64,000 nt of DNA, taken from positions 620,001 to 684,000 of the forward strand of contig OZ017753.1 in assembly GCA_963969365.1 (NCBI GenBank), read 5' to 3'. Positions 24,801-34,708 of this stretch are shown piece after piece. The first letter of the stretch is position 1. Each line of letters starts with the position of its first letter. Under the pieces are notes generated by a model. That model searched no databases and had not been told where the DNA came from. It saw only the letters and a program-made list of their open reading frames with translations. The position numbers were made by a program, and so were the translations under genes. The DNA is from Asterochloris sp. CNOR1 (lineage: Eukaryota > Chlorophyta > Trebouxiophyceae > Trebouxiales > Trebouxiaceae).

Positions 24801-24851
24801 ATTGTTAAGTTGAAAAGCTGGATTCTTGACCCACCCAGGACAATGTCATGA
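21848..24851 (+). CDS. APC-superfamily amino-acid permease
   Basis: This is an amino-acid/GABA permease resembling plant bidirectional amino-acid transporters and fungal GABA permeases, with roughly twelve membrane helices. Exons: 21848-21868 (MVVDSGQ), 21948-22188, a 13-nt microexon 22266-22278, 22350-22404, 22615-22743, 22825-22933, 23121-23200, 23274-23381, 23581-23688, 23762-23821, 23900-24110, 24278-24458, 24527-24731, 24801-24851. Family marks are helix 1 with FCFTYSIMSPVTAITGLY, the WGWVLTSVFTMAVGLAFSEL helix, PQSGGLYFWSYML (across the microexon), GYDSAAHVIEET before helix 8, and SRMMYSFSRDGAMPF. The microexon supplies LYF and restores the frame. The substrate cannot be read from sequence; GABA, glutamate, lysine or arginine are known for relatives. 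A TGTAA at 25042-25046 may end the transcript inside the converging neighbour. Confidence 0.92.
22440..22585 (+). repeat. ~43-bp intronic duplication in permease gene (period 103)
   Basis: Copies at about 22440-22482 and 22543-22585 share GCCTGG-CTGCTTCAG and TGCATGTCTGC blocks. They lie in the intron 22405-22614. Confidence 0.7.
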
Positions 24852-24978
24852 CGGAATCAGCCGACACAAGAATTGTCTTGACAGCAGCACTCAGGTTGGA
24901 TGTCCATCCCCAGAGAAGTGCGCCTCCTAGGACAGAGCATACTTCCAGGACATCAGAACATTTCAAGGGGTGTTTCAT

Positions 24979-25880
24979 CTACCTCTCTTCCTTCCCCTTT
25001 TTGGGCTTCTGCATGCAGAGACAGGACTTTTTGGAGCTGGTTGTAACGTCAAATGCAGGACTGCTGGCTTGAGGGTGCGCACCTTCTTCTTCCCCAAGCC
25101 TGCACCCCCCACTTTCTGCGAGTCATCTGCCTGCAGGCCCTTTTCCTCACCCCGCCTCTTCTTGCTCTTCTTCTGCTTATGTTGCACCTGGTCAGCTGTC
25201 GGAACAGTGGCATGTGCAGGTTCGGGCACATTGCCTGCCTCTTGCTTGCGCTTGCTGCGTTTGGTCTTTTCATGGGCCGCCTGCAGCCCCTTAGGCCGGC
25301 CTGCCAGAGGCGAAGCAGGTTCAGCTGCCCCAGGGCTGGTGGCTGGCTCATAGGCACCTGCTGCGTCCTCTTCGGCAGGGGCCTGGAGGATGCCAGACTG
25401 GTAGACAGTCATGCGCTTGGCAACGGGCACTGCATGCACTCCTTGCTGCTGGGGGAGAAATGCAAAGAGCTGAGGCCTGAGCCCTGTCGCCTCTGACTGC
25501 ATGGTGTATGAGCTGCCTGCAGCAGCAGCATTACGGGATGCTCAGGGCTGGCACCTGAGCCAAATAGGCAGCAAGCAACAGCAGGGTGAGGCACACCATT
25601 GAGTTGACAGGTGGCCTGCACATCTTCACCAGCGTCCTCTGACATGCGCCACTGACAGCCCTGGCTCAGATCCCACTGCAGCATGATGGTTCTGACGTCA
25701 GATGCTTGCAACTCTGCAGTTTGAGCCAGACGCTCACAACCCAGCAATTGCCTCATGGGGCAGCTGCAGCAGCCACAGCTCCTGGCCCTCATTGCTGGCC
25801 AGCTGAATGGCAGGGTCCTTGTTGTCGGGCTCATAGCCGGCTGGGACCTCAGCAGCCCTGCGCAGCACAGTCATGGTCAT
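24979..25880 (-). CDS. Lysine-rich small protein, possible RNA Pol I RPA34.5/PAF49-like subunit
   Basis: Exons inferred: about 25880-25757 starting MTMTVLRRAAEVPAGYEP and containing QELWLLQLPHE; a middle exon near 25680-25530; and a last exon from about 25457 running through a lysine-rich tail (KTKRSKRKQ, KQKKSKKRR). A final small exon ending at 24979 (KPKKGKEER) is likely after a GTGCGC donor at about 25082; without that splice the frame stops at 24975. The ELWLLQLP motif followed by a small central region and a long basic low-complexity tail resembles the RPA34.5/PAF49 subunit of RNA polymerase I (human ELWLIQAP plus KKKK tail). That link rests on architecture and one short motif, so the function is tentative; a generic nucleolar protein is the alternative. 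The stop lies only about 128 bases from the converging permease stop. Confidence 0.5.
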
Positions 25881-26259
25881 GCCTGGACGTGCCTACATGC
25901 CAGATGAAGCTGCAACCACTGCAACTCACTGCAGAGCAGGCATCAGGGGCACTGCAGATGGACAGCACTCAGCAAACCTACTGGTACTAATGCTGCTGAT
26001 CATGCAGATTGTCAGACCTACCCAGGTTTTCCTGCACCCTAAGAGCTACATGTGCCTGCGTTAGGCAATCTGCCTAACTTCCCAGCTCTCTTTGAGCGCA
26101 CCTCCTCACTTGCTGACACATCTTTGTGACCGCTTCCGCCATGAGTACGAGTTGCCCATCCTAGGCTGATATCCAATGCTAGTGGGCCAGAGTCCCAGTA
26201 GCTGGGGAGCTGGTGCTCAGCACGGGCAGTGGCCCCGTCTCATCGCAGCATGACCTGCC
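25881..26259. promoter_or_regulatory. Divergent promoter region, RPA34-like / KAP3
   Basis: About 380 bases lie between opposite-facing start codons. No recognisable element beyond general promoter position. Confidence 0.4.
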
Positions 26260-29200
26260 ATGAGCACCAAAAAGAAGATCCACCCTGGCAGACTTGAACT
26301 ACATGTGCATGAGCCATGCATCAATGTCCATTACGAGGTCCGTTGTCCGTAGCAAAGGCTCATGGCAGGCAGGCAGGCGTGCGCTCAGATACTCTCCACT
26401 GCACCCCTGCAGACTCAGGAATGGGACGTGGCCAGCGATGGCGCGGCAACTCTGATCTCCAGCACCCCCGGCATCAAGAGGCATGTGTGCTGCAGCAAGG
26501 CAGGGTCTGCTCGCATGTGCAAGCCTGTGTGAGGAGGCTGAGGTTGCTTGTGCTGTCCAGGGTCAAGGTGCGGAGTGTGACCAGCCCGGCAGCCATTCCA
26601 GACCTAGCCCAGCAGATCGTGGGCAAGTGCAGACTCATACACAGCTCCAAGGTGTGCCGATCAACTGACTCTTGGCAAAAGCTGTGCTGCACCCTTTCAA
26701 CGTCTGCCCAACTCTACTTCATGCTGCTGCAGATCCCTCAGGTGGAGGCCCTGCTGCATGAGTTGCTGCAGAGGGATAATGGGAACCCGGGGCTGCAGGT
26801 CAAACCTGGCCAGCTTGCCATTGCCTACAGTGAGTGCCCCTGCAGCACTAGACTGCCCTCTCATCACGCCTGCAACAAGCAGAGCTGGGACGACGCTGCA
26901 CTGCTGCTGGCACGTGCCCTAGAGCCCTGCACAGTCATGTCCTCGTCTCTACAGGACACACTCTGCACTGGGTACGCTTTGCACAGGGGAGGTGCAGACA
27001 ATGTCTACTGCACCTGCAGGCAGCGCCGACAAGCAGCAGCTGTGGCAACGAAATCAGGAACGATTTGCGAGCGCGCAGCAGTCAGAGCCTGAGCAACCAG
27101 CCCTGCTGGAGCACCTGGATTCATACATTGTGAGGCAGACCGGATGGCATCATGGAACACCTGGGGTTCAGGCACCAGCTGAGCCGCAGTCTTGGCTGAG
27201 CAGTTGCCATCCTGGGTCGTTGCTTCACTTCTCTTGACATGCATTGCTCCAAGCCAGCAGGCCTCACTGGAACTGAGGCAGAGTGCATGCGGCAACCATG
27301 GCAAGGCCGTCGATGTCGACGTGGCCGAGCTGCTGCTGCGCCCAGCACCCCCCACGGGCCACACCCTGCAGGAGCTGTCATGCTGCCAGCCACGTCCTAG
27401 CACCCACAGCAGTGCCCTGGCAGGCGCTGGCTCATCGTCAGTGGACCCCATGCAGGAGCACCTGCTAAGAGCATCTGGAGCTGCAGAGCAGCAGCCCAAA
27501 ATTGCTGCCAGCCGCAGTGGCTGTGGCTGCGGCTGGCAGCAAGTTTGGCTGTGCCGCGCGCCCTGCTTGTCGCCCTCAGCCGCCGATCACGACATGACGT
27601 GCACAGCAGCCCTGCGGAGCGCTGGCTCACTAGCTGTCCGTCTCAGGGAAGGTGGCTCACCAGTTCTGTAGCCCCTCGTCGAGGGGTGGCTGACCAGGTG
27701 TGTATGCCTTCTGCAGGAGCACCTGTATGACGAGGACATCCAGGGCAAGGTAGCTGCAGCCTCCCAGATTGCAACTCTGTTCCGGCAAACGACCCAGCTG
27801 CAGTCCCTGCTGGCGGAGGCGGCCCTGCTGCCCACCCTGGCACGCATCCTGCGCGACGATGGACGTCGCAGGTCTGCCTGCTCCTGCTTGATGCTGCTGT
27901 CTGGCGCGGGGGTTGGGCGGGGAGGGGAGGGGGGGGTTAGGGTACGGTGCTTCCCAGCCAAGGGACCTGGTTCAGAACTTCTTGCCTGGCTGCAAACCCC
28001 TCAAGCATGCACAGCGCCTTCTCAAGATGCAAGGCTGCATTGGGTCTGCTTGCTTTTGCATGTGCATCTTGCTTTGCTGCCTTGCCTGGCTCACGAGTGA
28101 GACTGCTCCTGCAGCGTGGACCTATGCCTGGCCATTGAGTCGGTCTTCTTTGCGCTCTCCAACTTTAGCCAGGCCCACCAGCTGCTGCTGGACAATCAAG
28201 TGGGGGCCGTTACATTGGAGGTGATCGACCTGGAGCTCCAGCGGGCAGACCACCGTGAAGAGGTGGGTGGAAGCGCCATGCTTATGGCAGGATGAGCGCT
28301 GGGAGGCGTTGGGGCCTGTGGGCAAACTTTGGGAATGCTGTGGGTGCTTGAATGCTTCTGTTGCCATCCCACAGTGGGGTTGGAGGGTGTTCTGGGCAGC
28401 TCTGTGTCAACGGAAAGGTGGGCTCAACTGCTGCTTAAGATCAAGGCAGGGTGGAGTGCTGTGGAGTGATGGGGGGTTGGATCCAGATCTGCAAGTCTGC
28501 CTCTTGTTACTTACCTGGTGCTCAGCTGCCTGGGGCTGTGAAGGAGGTGTGAAGAATGAGCTGCAAGTCACCTGGTGGCCGCAGAGGCCACTGCAAAAAA
28601 GGGTGGGCTGAGCGTCACAAGGCGTGGTTGCGTGCCACAGACAGAGCTGATTTTGGGGGATGCTGCCAGAGTGGTTGCTGGGCTTGGCGGCGGTCATTCC
28701 AGCCTTCTCAATGTTTGGGAGGTGTGCCCTGCAGCTGAATTAGTTAGGTGCATGTAAGGATCTGAGGTGCATGACTGCTGCGTGGAGGGCTTGGCGCCTT
28801 CTCTTGCTCTATGCTTGTGCTACGGCATGTTCCTGGCAGCAGAGCAACCAGCAGCTGAGGCATATCACTTTGACACAGTGACTGAATTTTGTGGATGAGC
28901 TGCTTATAATAAAGGCGACAGCCGCTGGTGCGGCCCTGTCAGGATGGCTCAGGCCGTCTTAGCACCTGCCGCCGGGCAGGCAGTCGCTGAACCTTGCAGG
29001 AACTGCTGTGCCTGCAGGAGGCTGGGGACAGCGCCGCAATTGCCCAGCGGGTGGGCGCGGGCACTGCCACCAAGCAGGACCGCAAGCTGCTGCTGGCCAG
29101 CCAGAAGCAGGACCGCCTGCTGTACCTCTGCACCTACCTGCTGCTCAATCTGGCAGAGGACCCCGCCATCGAATGCAAGATGCACAAAAAGGTGAGCCCT

Positions 29201-32200
29201 CAGCTGTCCTGCAGCAGAATGCAAGCCCCCCCATTGCTTGCTGCGCAGTGCTGCATTTTGAACTTATGCCTGTGGCTGGTGGCCACAGCGCAGCAAGGGT
29301 GAGAACGGCAACCCCCCCATCTCTGCATTTCCCGCACAAGGTCACTGCTGCTCCCTCATAGGCCCTGCTGCACTTCCGACTGGCTCTTGAGCCTCTGCTG
29401 ATACTGCTGGATGCCTGCCCGGCTGGATGCGCCCAGGCATGCCAGCACTGCTAGCACAGGACGCAGGCCACTGTGTCCCGGCACAGCCAGAGATAGCATG
29501 TGGTGGTGCTGGCTGCCCCGGTCAAGTGCCCTCTGCAGTGTCTTCATGCCCCGCATGTGCCCATCCTGGGGCGCTTCGACTTGGAGGTTGCAGGGACACT
29601 GACCGCCCTGCCCGCTGCAGAAGCTGGTGCCCTGCCTGGTGCGCATGCTGGGGCGCACCAATCTGGAGCTGCTCATCCTGGTGGTCACCTTCCTGCGCAA
29701 GCTGTCTGTCTTTGCAGAGAGCAAGGACCAAATGGCGGCCTGCGAGGTTTGTGCAGGCAGAACGCCAACCCTGCTTTTGTGCATGTTTGACTTAGTTGCA
29801 TGGGCCACCTCCATGTGCTGCCTCCGCTGAAAGGGAGAGGTGCCTGCAAGGTGTGCCCTGCACAAGGTGCCTGCAAGATGCCCTGCAAGGTGTACCTGCA
29901 AGGGCAGCCAGCAGGCCAAGGCCTACCCCTGCCTTGGTCCTGTCCGGTCTTACGTGCACCAGCCCCCTTAGTTGTTGCCTGATGATCACTGCATTGGGAC
30001 TAGAGAGTAGTCTAGCACTAGCCCCCGCATAGCTCTGCCCTCTCGGGAGGCGTCTAGGCCTGAACTTTGCCTACTCCGCTGACTCAAGTCCACAACCACA
30101 TGAGCAGGCAGTGCCCCCCCTGGCCCGCCTGATGGACGCCAGCAATGAGGTTCTGCTCACGGCTGTGCTGCGCCTGCTGCACAATCTCTCGTTTGATGAC
30201 ACGCTGAAGGCTGACATGGTCAAGCATGGCCTCGTGCCCAAGGTGCGAGTCAGTTGCCTTGCTGGCGTGTGAGGGTGCGGCAGCAAGCACCTCCCTGCTT
30301 GCAGCTGGATACCCAGCCGCTTGACATGGTCTGATGCGGCTGAGTGGTCAAGCACAGCCTCGGGCACAGGGTGGAGAAGGGCGTAGCCCATGCCGATGCC
30401 CATGCTCAGATTATAGCCTCGAGCACTCAGTAAGCTGCCCACCAGCCTCTGCCTATGTCCCCGGAAGTCCTGCTGCTTTGACGCCAGATGTCCAGATCAG
30501 CCTGGTAGCAGGCTGATGCTGCAACGCCTCCGCCTACTGCACATGCAGCAGCAGCCTGGCTGGGGCCAAGTCTGGCCCTCGTCCAGGCTGACGCCTTGGC
30601 AGTGGCAGACGCCCTACCATGTGCAGTATGCAGGCGGTGGCCCTCATGCTGCACCCAGCCTTGCATCCCAAGGCTTTCAAATTGCTGCACCCAGCCTGAC
30701 AGCTGATCTGCAACTATGCATGTTGTGCTGTGCCCATGTGTTGACTGCATTGGCTTGTCAGCTGCAGACAAGGCTTTCCCCTGGTTTGCTTTGCAGGCGG
30801 TGGCCTTGATGCGCGATCCGGCCTTCCAGTCCCTGGCCCTGGGCCTGCTGTACCACATCAGCCAGGAGGAGCGTCACCGCACCATGTTCTCCTACACCGA
30901 TGCCGTCCCCGCCATGCACGCCATGCTGCTGAGCACCGGCGACCTGCGCAGCATGCCTGAGCTGATTGCGCTAGCAGTCAACCTCACGCAGAACACCCGC
31001 ATTGCAGAGGTAAGATGCAGGTGCTGGCTGCTGCGCAGGCGGCAAAGTCATGTCAAGATAGACAAACATGCACATGTAGGGCTGTGTGCCAGCAGCACCT
31101 ACCAGCACCGGCCTTCTGTGACCAGCAGAATGAGGGGCCAGCAGCAGGGTGCTGGGCAGACGGGCAAGGCATGTCAAGATAGACAAGGATGCACAGGTGC
31201 CCCTGCCAGCGCAGCCTTCTGTGATAAGCAGAGGTAGGAAAGCAGCGCGCCCCTTGCAGCAGAGGAGACACATGCACCTGGGCCCGTCTCGTGGCAGCGT
31301 CTCCAGCACAGACTGCCCTGGCAAGCATGGGCCGGACAGGCTCAGGCTATAAGGCAACCCTGCTAGAAGGCAGGATGGCAGCTGCCTATGAGTGCAGCCC
31401 TGCAGATGGGAGCAGCCCTGGGTAGCACCTGCCAGCCTGGCCTGTTGCAAGGTGCAGCCTCAGCTCAGCTGCAGCCTGCAACACACCAGCAGTGCCCACC
31501 CCACAGCTGCCTGCGACATGGGGCCCTTCAACATGCTTACAGGCAGCCACTCTGTTGCTTCCCCTGTGTTCTGAACTCCTTCCTGAGGCAGCCGCTCAGG
31601 ACAGGCTGCTGCTGGTTGCAGGCAATCTATGTGAGGAAGCAAAACAGTGCCCAAGGCCGCAGCTGTATGTGAACAGAGCTCAGACATGGATTGCTTACAA
31701 GTAGCAAGCGCATGCAGATCTCCCTGGGGTGCTCGTAGCTCTTTTGCCCATCCAGCCCTAGTGATGGTTCAGAGAGCTGCTGCTGGCTGCAGGCAACGTG
31801 CGAACACAACGGCAATGCTCAAGCCTGCAGCTCATTGAGGGTTGGGCCTGAAGCGCCCTCATGCGGGTCCCTCCCCCACCGCCCCGCTGCCCCCTGCACA
31901 GGCTGGCGCTTAGCACCGAATAGAATGCTGCGACTTGCTACAGGCGATGTGTACGGGGGACCGGCTGGCCCAGCTTATTCAGCACGCCCTGCAGATGCGT
32001 GACGAATTGCTTTTCAAGGTGCTGCGCAACATTAGCCAGCAAGATGATGTGGGAGTCAAGGAGCGCTTTGTCCCCTACATCGACGCGCTGGTGGGGCTTC
32101 TCAAGGTGGGCAGGCATGCTGCTGTGGCAGCCATGCCTGCTCCATGCCAGCTGCGTGTGGCAGCTTGCTGTCAGACGGCTTTGGCTTGCAGCAGGTGCGC

Positions 32201-34017
32201 CAGCAGGCTGGCCCACAGCTTACTGCTGTGTGGAAGCAGTCCCCCTGCAGACAGCTGCCCTCAGCAGCCAAATTCAGCAGCAATGAGCACCCTCCACAAG
32301 TGGCCCCAGACATGAGCACATTTAGACTTATGATATGTGAAGAAACACAGTGAGGCCTGCTGCATGTGGCATTGTGATGGCAGACAGACCCGCTGGCAGG
32401 GAGGCCAGACAGCACAGAGCTGCAATGGCGTTGGGGGCAGGCAGACATGGGCACGTATGCACTCAACGCCAGGGTGGCAACAGCCGGGGTGGCACAGCAT
32501 CCATGGCAGCAGCAAGCAAACGTGCATTCTCAGAGGGTGTCCCCTTTGTGCAGGCGCCAGACATTGATTCAGACGTCTTTGTGGAGGTGCTGGGCTGCCT
32601 GGCCACCCTTTCCATCCCTGGCTTTGATTGGCAGCCCATCATTGTAAAGCATGACCTCGTCCACTTCCTCACAGGTCTGCGTCAGATTTGCACTGAGTGC
32701 TCCACACCACAGTGCAGCCTGCGCATGCATGGACAGCTGGCTGGCTGCTGGGCACCAATGTGACGGTGTAGCCGTGCCTGCATGGTGCCTGGCTCTGAGA
32801 GGCTGGCAGGCTTGTGGCTCCTGCTGGTGATATGCAGAAAGAAGTCAGTGGTGGACTGCAGGGTACACCCAGCTGGGGGTGACTGAGGATGACATTCTGC
32901 TGGAGGTGGTCATACTGGTGGGGGTACTATGCTCAGAGACGACAGCTGCGGCGTTGGTTGAGTCTGGACTGGTGGGTGCAACAGGGTGCAAGCTGTCATG
33001 CTTGCCTGGCAACTCAACCTGGCTGTTAATTGACGGACACTACCTGCTGCTTTAGGCACTGGAGTGCATGCTGCATATGCTGACATTTGCATCTGCAGAA
33101 CTTTGCGTGGCATCTGAAGACTGCTGTCTTCTAGGAGAGGTTGACCACCTGGGGCCTGCTGGCTTCAAAATCGCCGGCATGGCCTCTGTGCGCTGCATCA
33201 ATCTGATTGACACTGGCACAGACAGTGACAATGCGTCCAGCCATGCTCTATTGTCTGCTCATGGCACACCCCACGCAAGGCCCTGTTGGGATGTCTAGTT
33301 CACAAACAGCTTCTTCATGGCTCTCTCATGGCCCTCTCGTGGCATCTAGCCCACATAAAAGCTCTCATATGGCTCTCTGGTGGCATTCACCTCACAGCAC
33401 ATGCACACTGGGATGCAGGTGGACAGCCTGTACCTGATGATGGCTGAGAAGAAGGAGGATGATGAGTTTGTGCTCCAGATCACACACTCCCTCTACTCCC
33501 TGCTCATGTACGACCCCACGCGGGACCTCCTGCTCAATACCACCCAGGTGGGGCCAGGGCACTGCATGGCATGTGGCATCAGACCCATGATCCACAGGAT
33601 GTTGTGAAGGCTGCAGTGCAGGGACCGCCTCTGCTAGGTGCAGCCTGCCTTGCTGGGGAGGCCAGCACCACCGGCGCAATGGCATCCCTCATACAAGCGG
33701 CACCAACATGAGGCAGATGCCTGCATCACTCCCAGACGAGGCACTCTGCCGGCACTGTTGATCAGCTGTGGTGTGCACAGACTATGCAGCGGTGCCTGGC
33801 TAAGGAGGCTGCCTCTGGCCTGCAGGTGGTGTTCTACCTGGTAGACTTGCTGCAGGACAAGCACCCAGAGGTCAGCAGGGCAGCTGACAGGGCTCTGGAT
33901 GTCATCATGGACACCAACGAACAGTGGGCTGTCAAGCTGCGCGCCCTCAAGTTTGAGGCACACAACCAGGACTGGCTGGAGGCCACTGAGAGGATGGATG
34001 CTGAGGTACAAGCCTAG
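26260..34017 (+). CDS. Kinesin-associated protein KAP3 (kinesin-II adaptor)
   Basis: KAP is the armadillo-repeat subunit that links heterotrimeric kinesin-II to cargo, chiefly intraflagellar transport trains (Chlamydomonas FLA3). Exons: 26260-26337 (MSTKKKIHPGRLELHVHEP, then CINVHYEV), 26413-26480, 26561-26651, 26733-26829, 27020-27129, 27717-27871, 28115-28262, 29000-29191, 29621-29746, 30108-30242, 30797-31009, 31944-32105, 32554-32674, 32862-32971, 33419-33547, 33826-34017. Family marks: VHYEVE-type start, GKCRLIHSSK, GKVAAASQIATLFR, LLYLCTYLLLNLAEDPAIE, LELLILVVTFLRKLSVF, LLHNLSFDDTLK, DDVGVKERFVPY, EDDEFVLQITHSLY, KHPEVSRAADRALDVI. The repeats cover nearly the whole protein. The intron after 26480 needs a GC donor. 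Presence implies an IFT-type motor is encoded. Confidence 0.95.
29830..29915 (+). repeat. Short GTGCCTGCAAGG-type tandem repe in KAP3 intron
   Basis: GTGCCTGCAAG and close variants (CCCTGCAAGGTG, ACCTGCAAGGGC) recur five to six times over about 85 bases. Confidence 0.6.
31039..31238 (+). repeat. ~110-bp imperfect duplication in KAP3 intron
   Basis: CATGTCAAGATAGACAA near 31050 recurs near 31170, and GCCTTCTGTGA near 31110 recurs near 31213, in the same order. The two copies are adjacent. Confidence 0.75.
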
Positions 34018-34112
34018 CACCTTTGTGCCTGTCACTCATGCAGGCTGTTGTTGCTGGAATAGCTCAAAAGTGGGTGGAGGCCACTGAGAGGCTTCAATGA
34101 TGAGGTGCAGAT
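33971..34112 (+). repeat. Copy of the KAP3 C-terminal exon end downstream of the gene
   Basis: TGGAGGCCACTGAGAGG near 33976 in the last exon recurs near 34077, followed in both by TGA-GAGGT-CA. Coding sense WLEATERMD versus WVEATERLQ then stop. Confidence 0.8.
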
Positions 34113-34708
34113 GACCCTGTGTCGCTGCTGTCTGCCCAGTGCTGTGGCAGCACAGTGGGGCCAGCCTTGACGGAGGACAGCTCTGCACATCACAGCATAA
34201 GTTTTACTGAGGCCTGCATGCAGCAACAGCTTTCAGGATAAGCAGAACTCACAAAAGGCACTTCCTGCTGTGCTAGGGCTTGCACCAACCTGAAGGCGCG
34301 TCAGTACTGGACCAGCACAGCTCAGAGTCGCAGCACAGCTCTGGAGGTCTCTATGTTCATGACAGCACGTGAGTCTGTCAATGGCGCCACATGTTCGCGT
34401 CAGCAGCGGTTAGCTTCCAAGGCTGAACCTGTCATGTGAGCTGCAGGGTGGTGGGCTTTGAGGACTTGCAGAATGCAGGCCTCTGGGAGCAAGCAGGGTT
34501 GCTTGCAGTGCCTGCTGCAGACCAACACATAGTAAGTGGTAGTGCCATTACACCAGATCTAGATTCCAGTCAGGAGGACGGGAGAGGGGAGGCAGAGGCA
34601 GAGATGCTTCAATGATGTCTGCAGCACGTTGAATTGACTACAATGAAATGATGAAATAGTCAGCATCAAATAAGCAGTGCAGAGTGAACAGCCTGTTGTC
34701 AGGTTGCA
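34018..34708. other. Convergent intergenic region, KAP3 / FAN1
   Basis: About 690 bases of 3' flanking sequence. At 34072-34112 it contains a decayed copy of the end of the last KAP3 exon (GTGGAGGCCACTGAGAGG). No other gene seen. Confidence 0.5.

Noticed and set aside
27910-27945. G-rich run as G-quadruplex regulatory element
   Set aside because: A single G-rich tract within an intron (another at 48230-48270); composition alone is not enough to claim function.
29352-29450. Possible extra KAP3 exon (ALLHFRLALEPLLILLDA)
   Set aside because: Direct joining of 29191 to 29621 reproduces the continuous KAP sequence, so this would insert unrelated residues.
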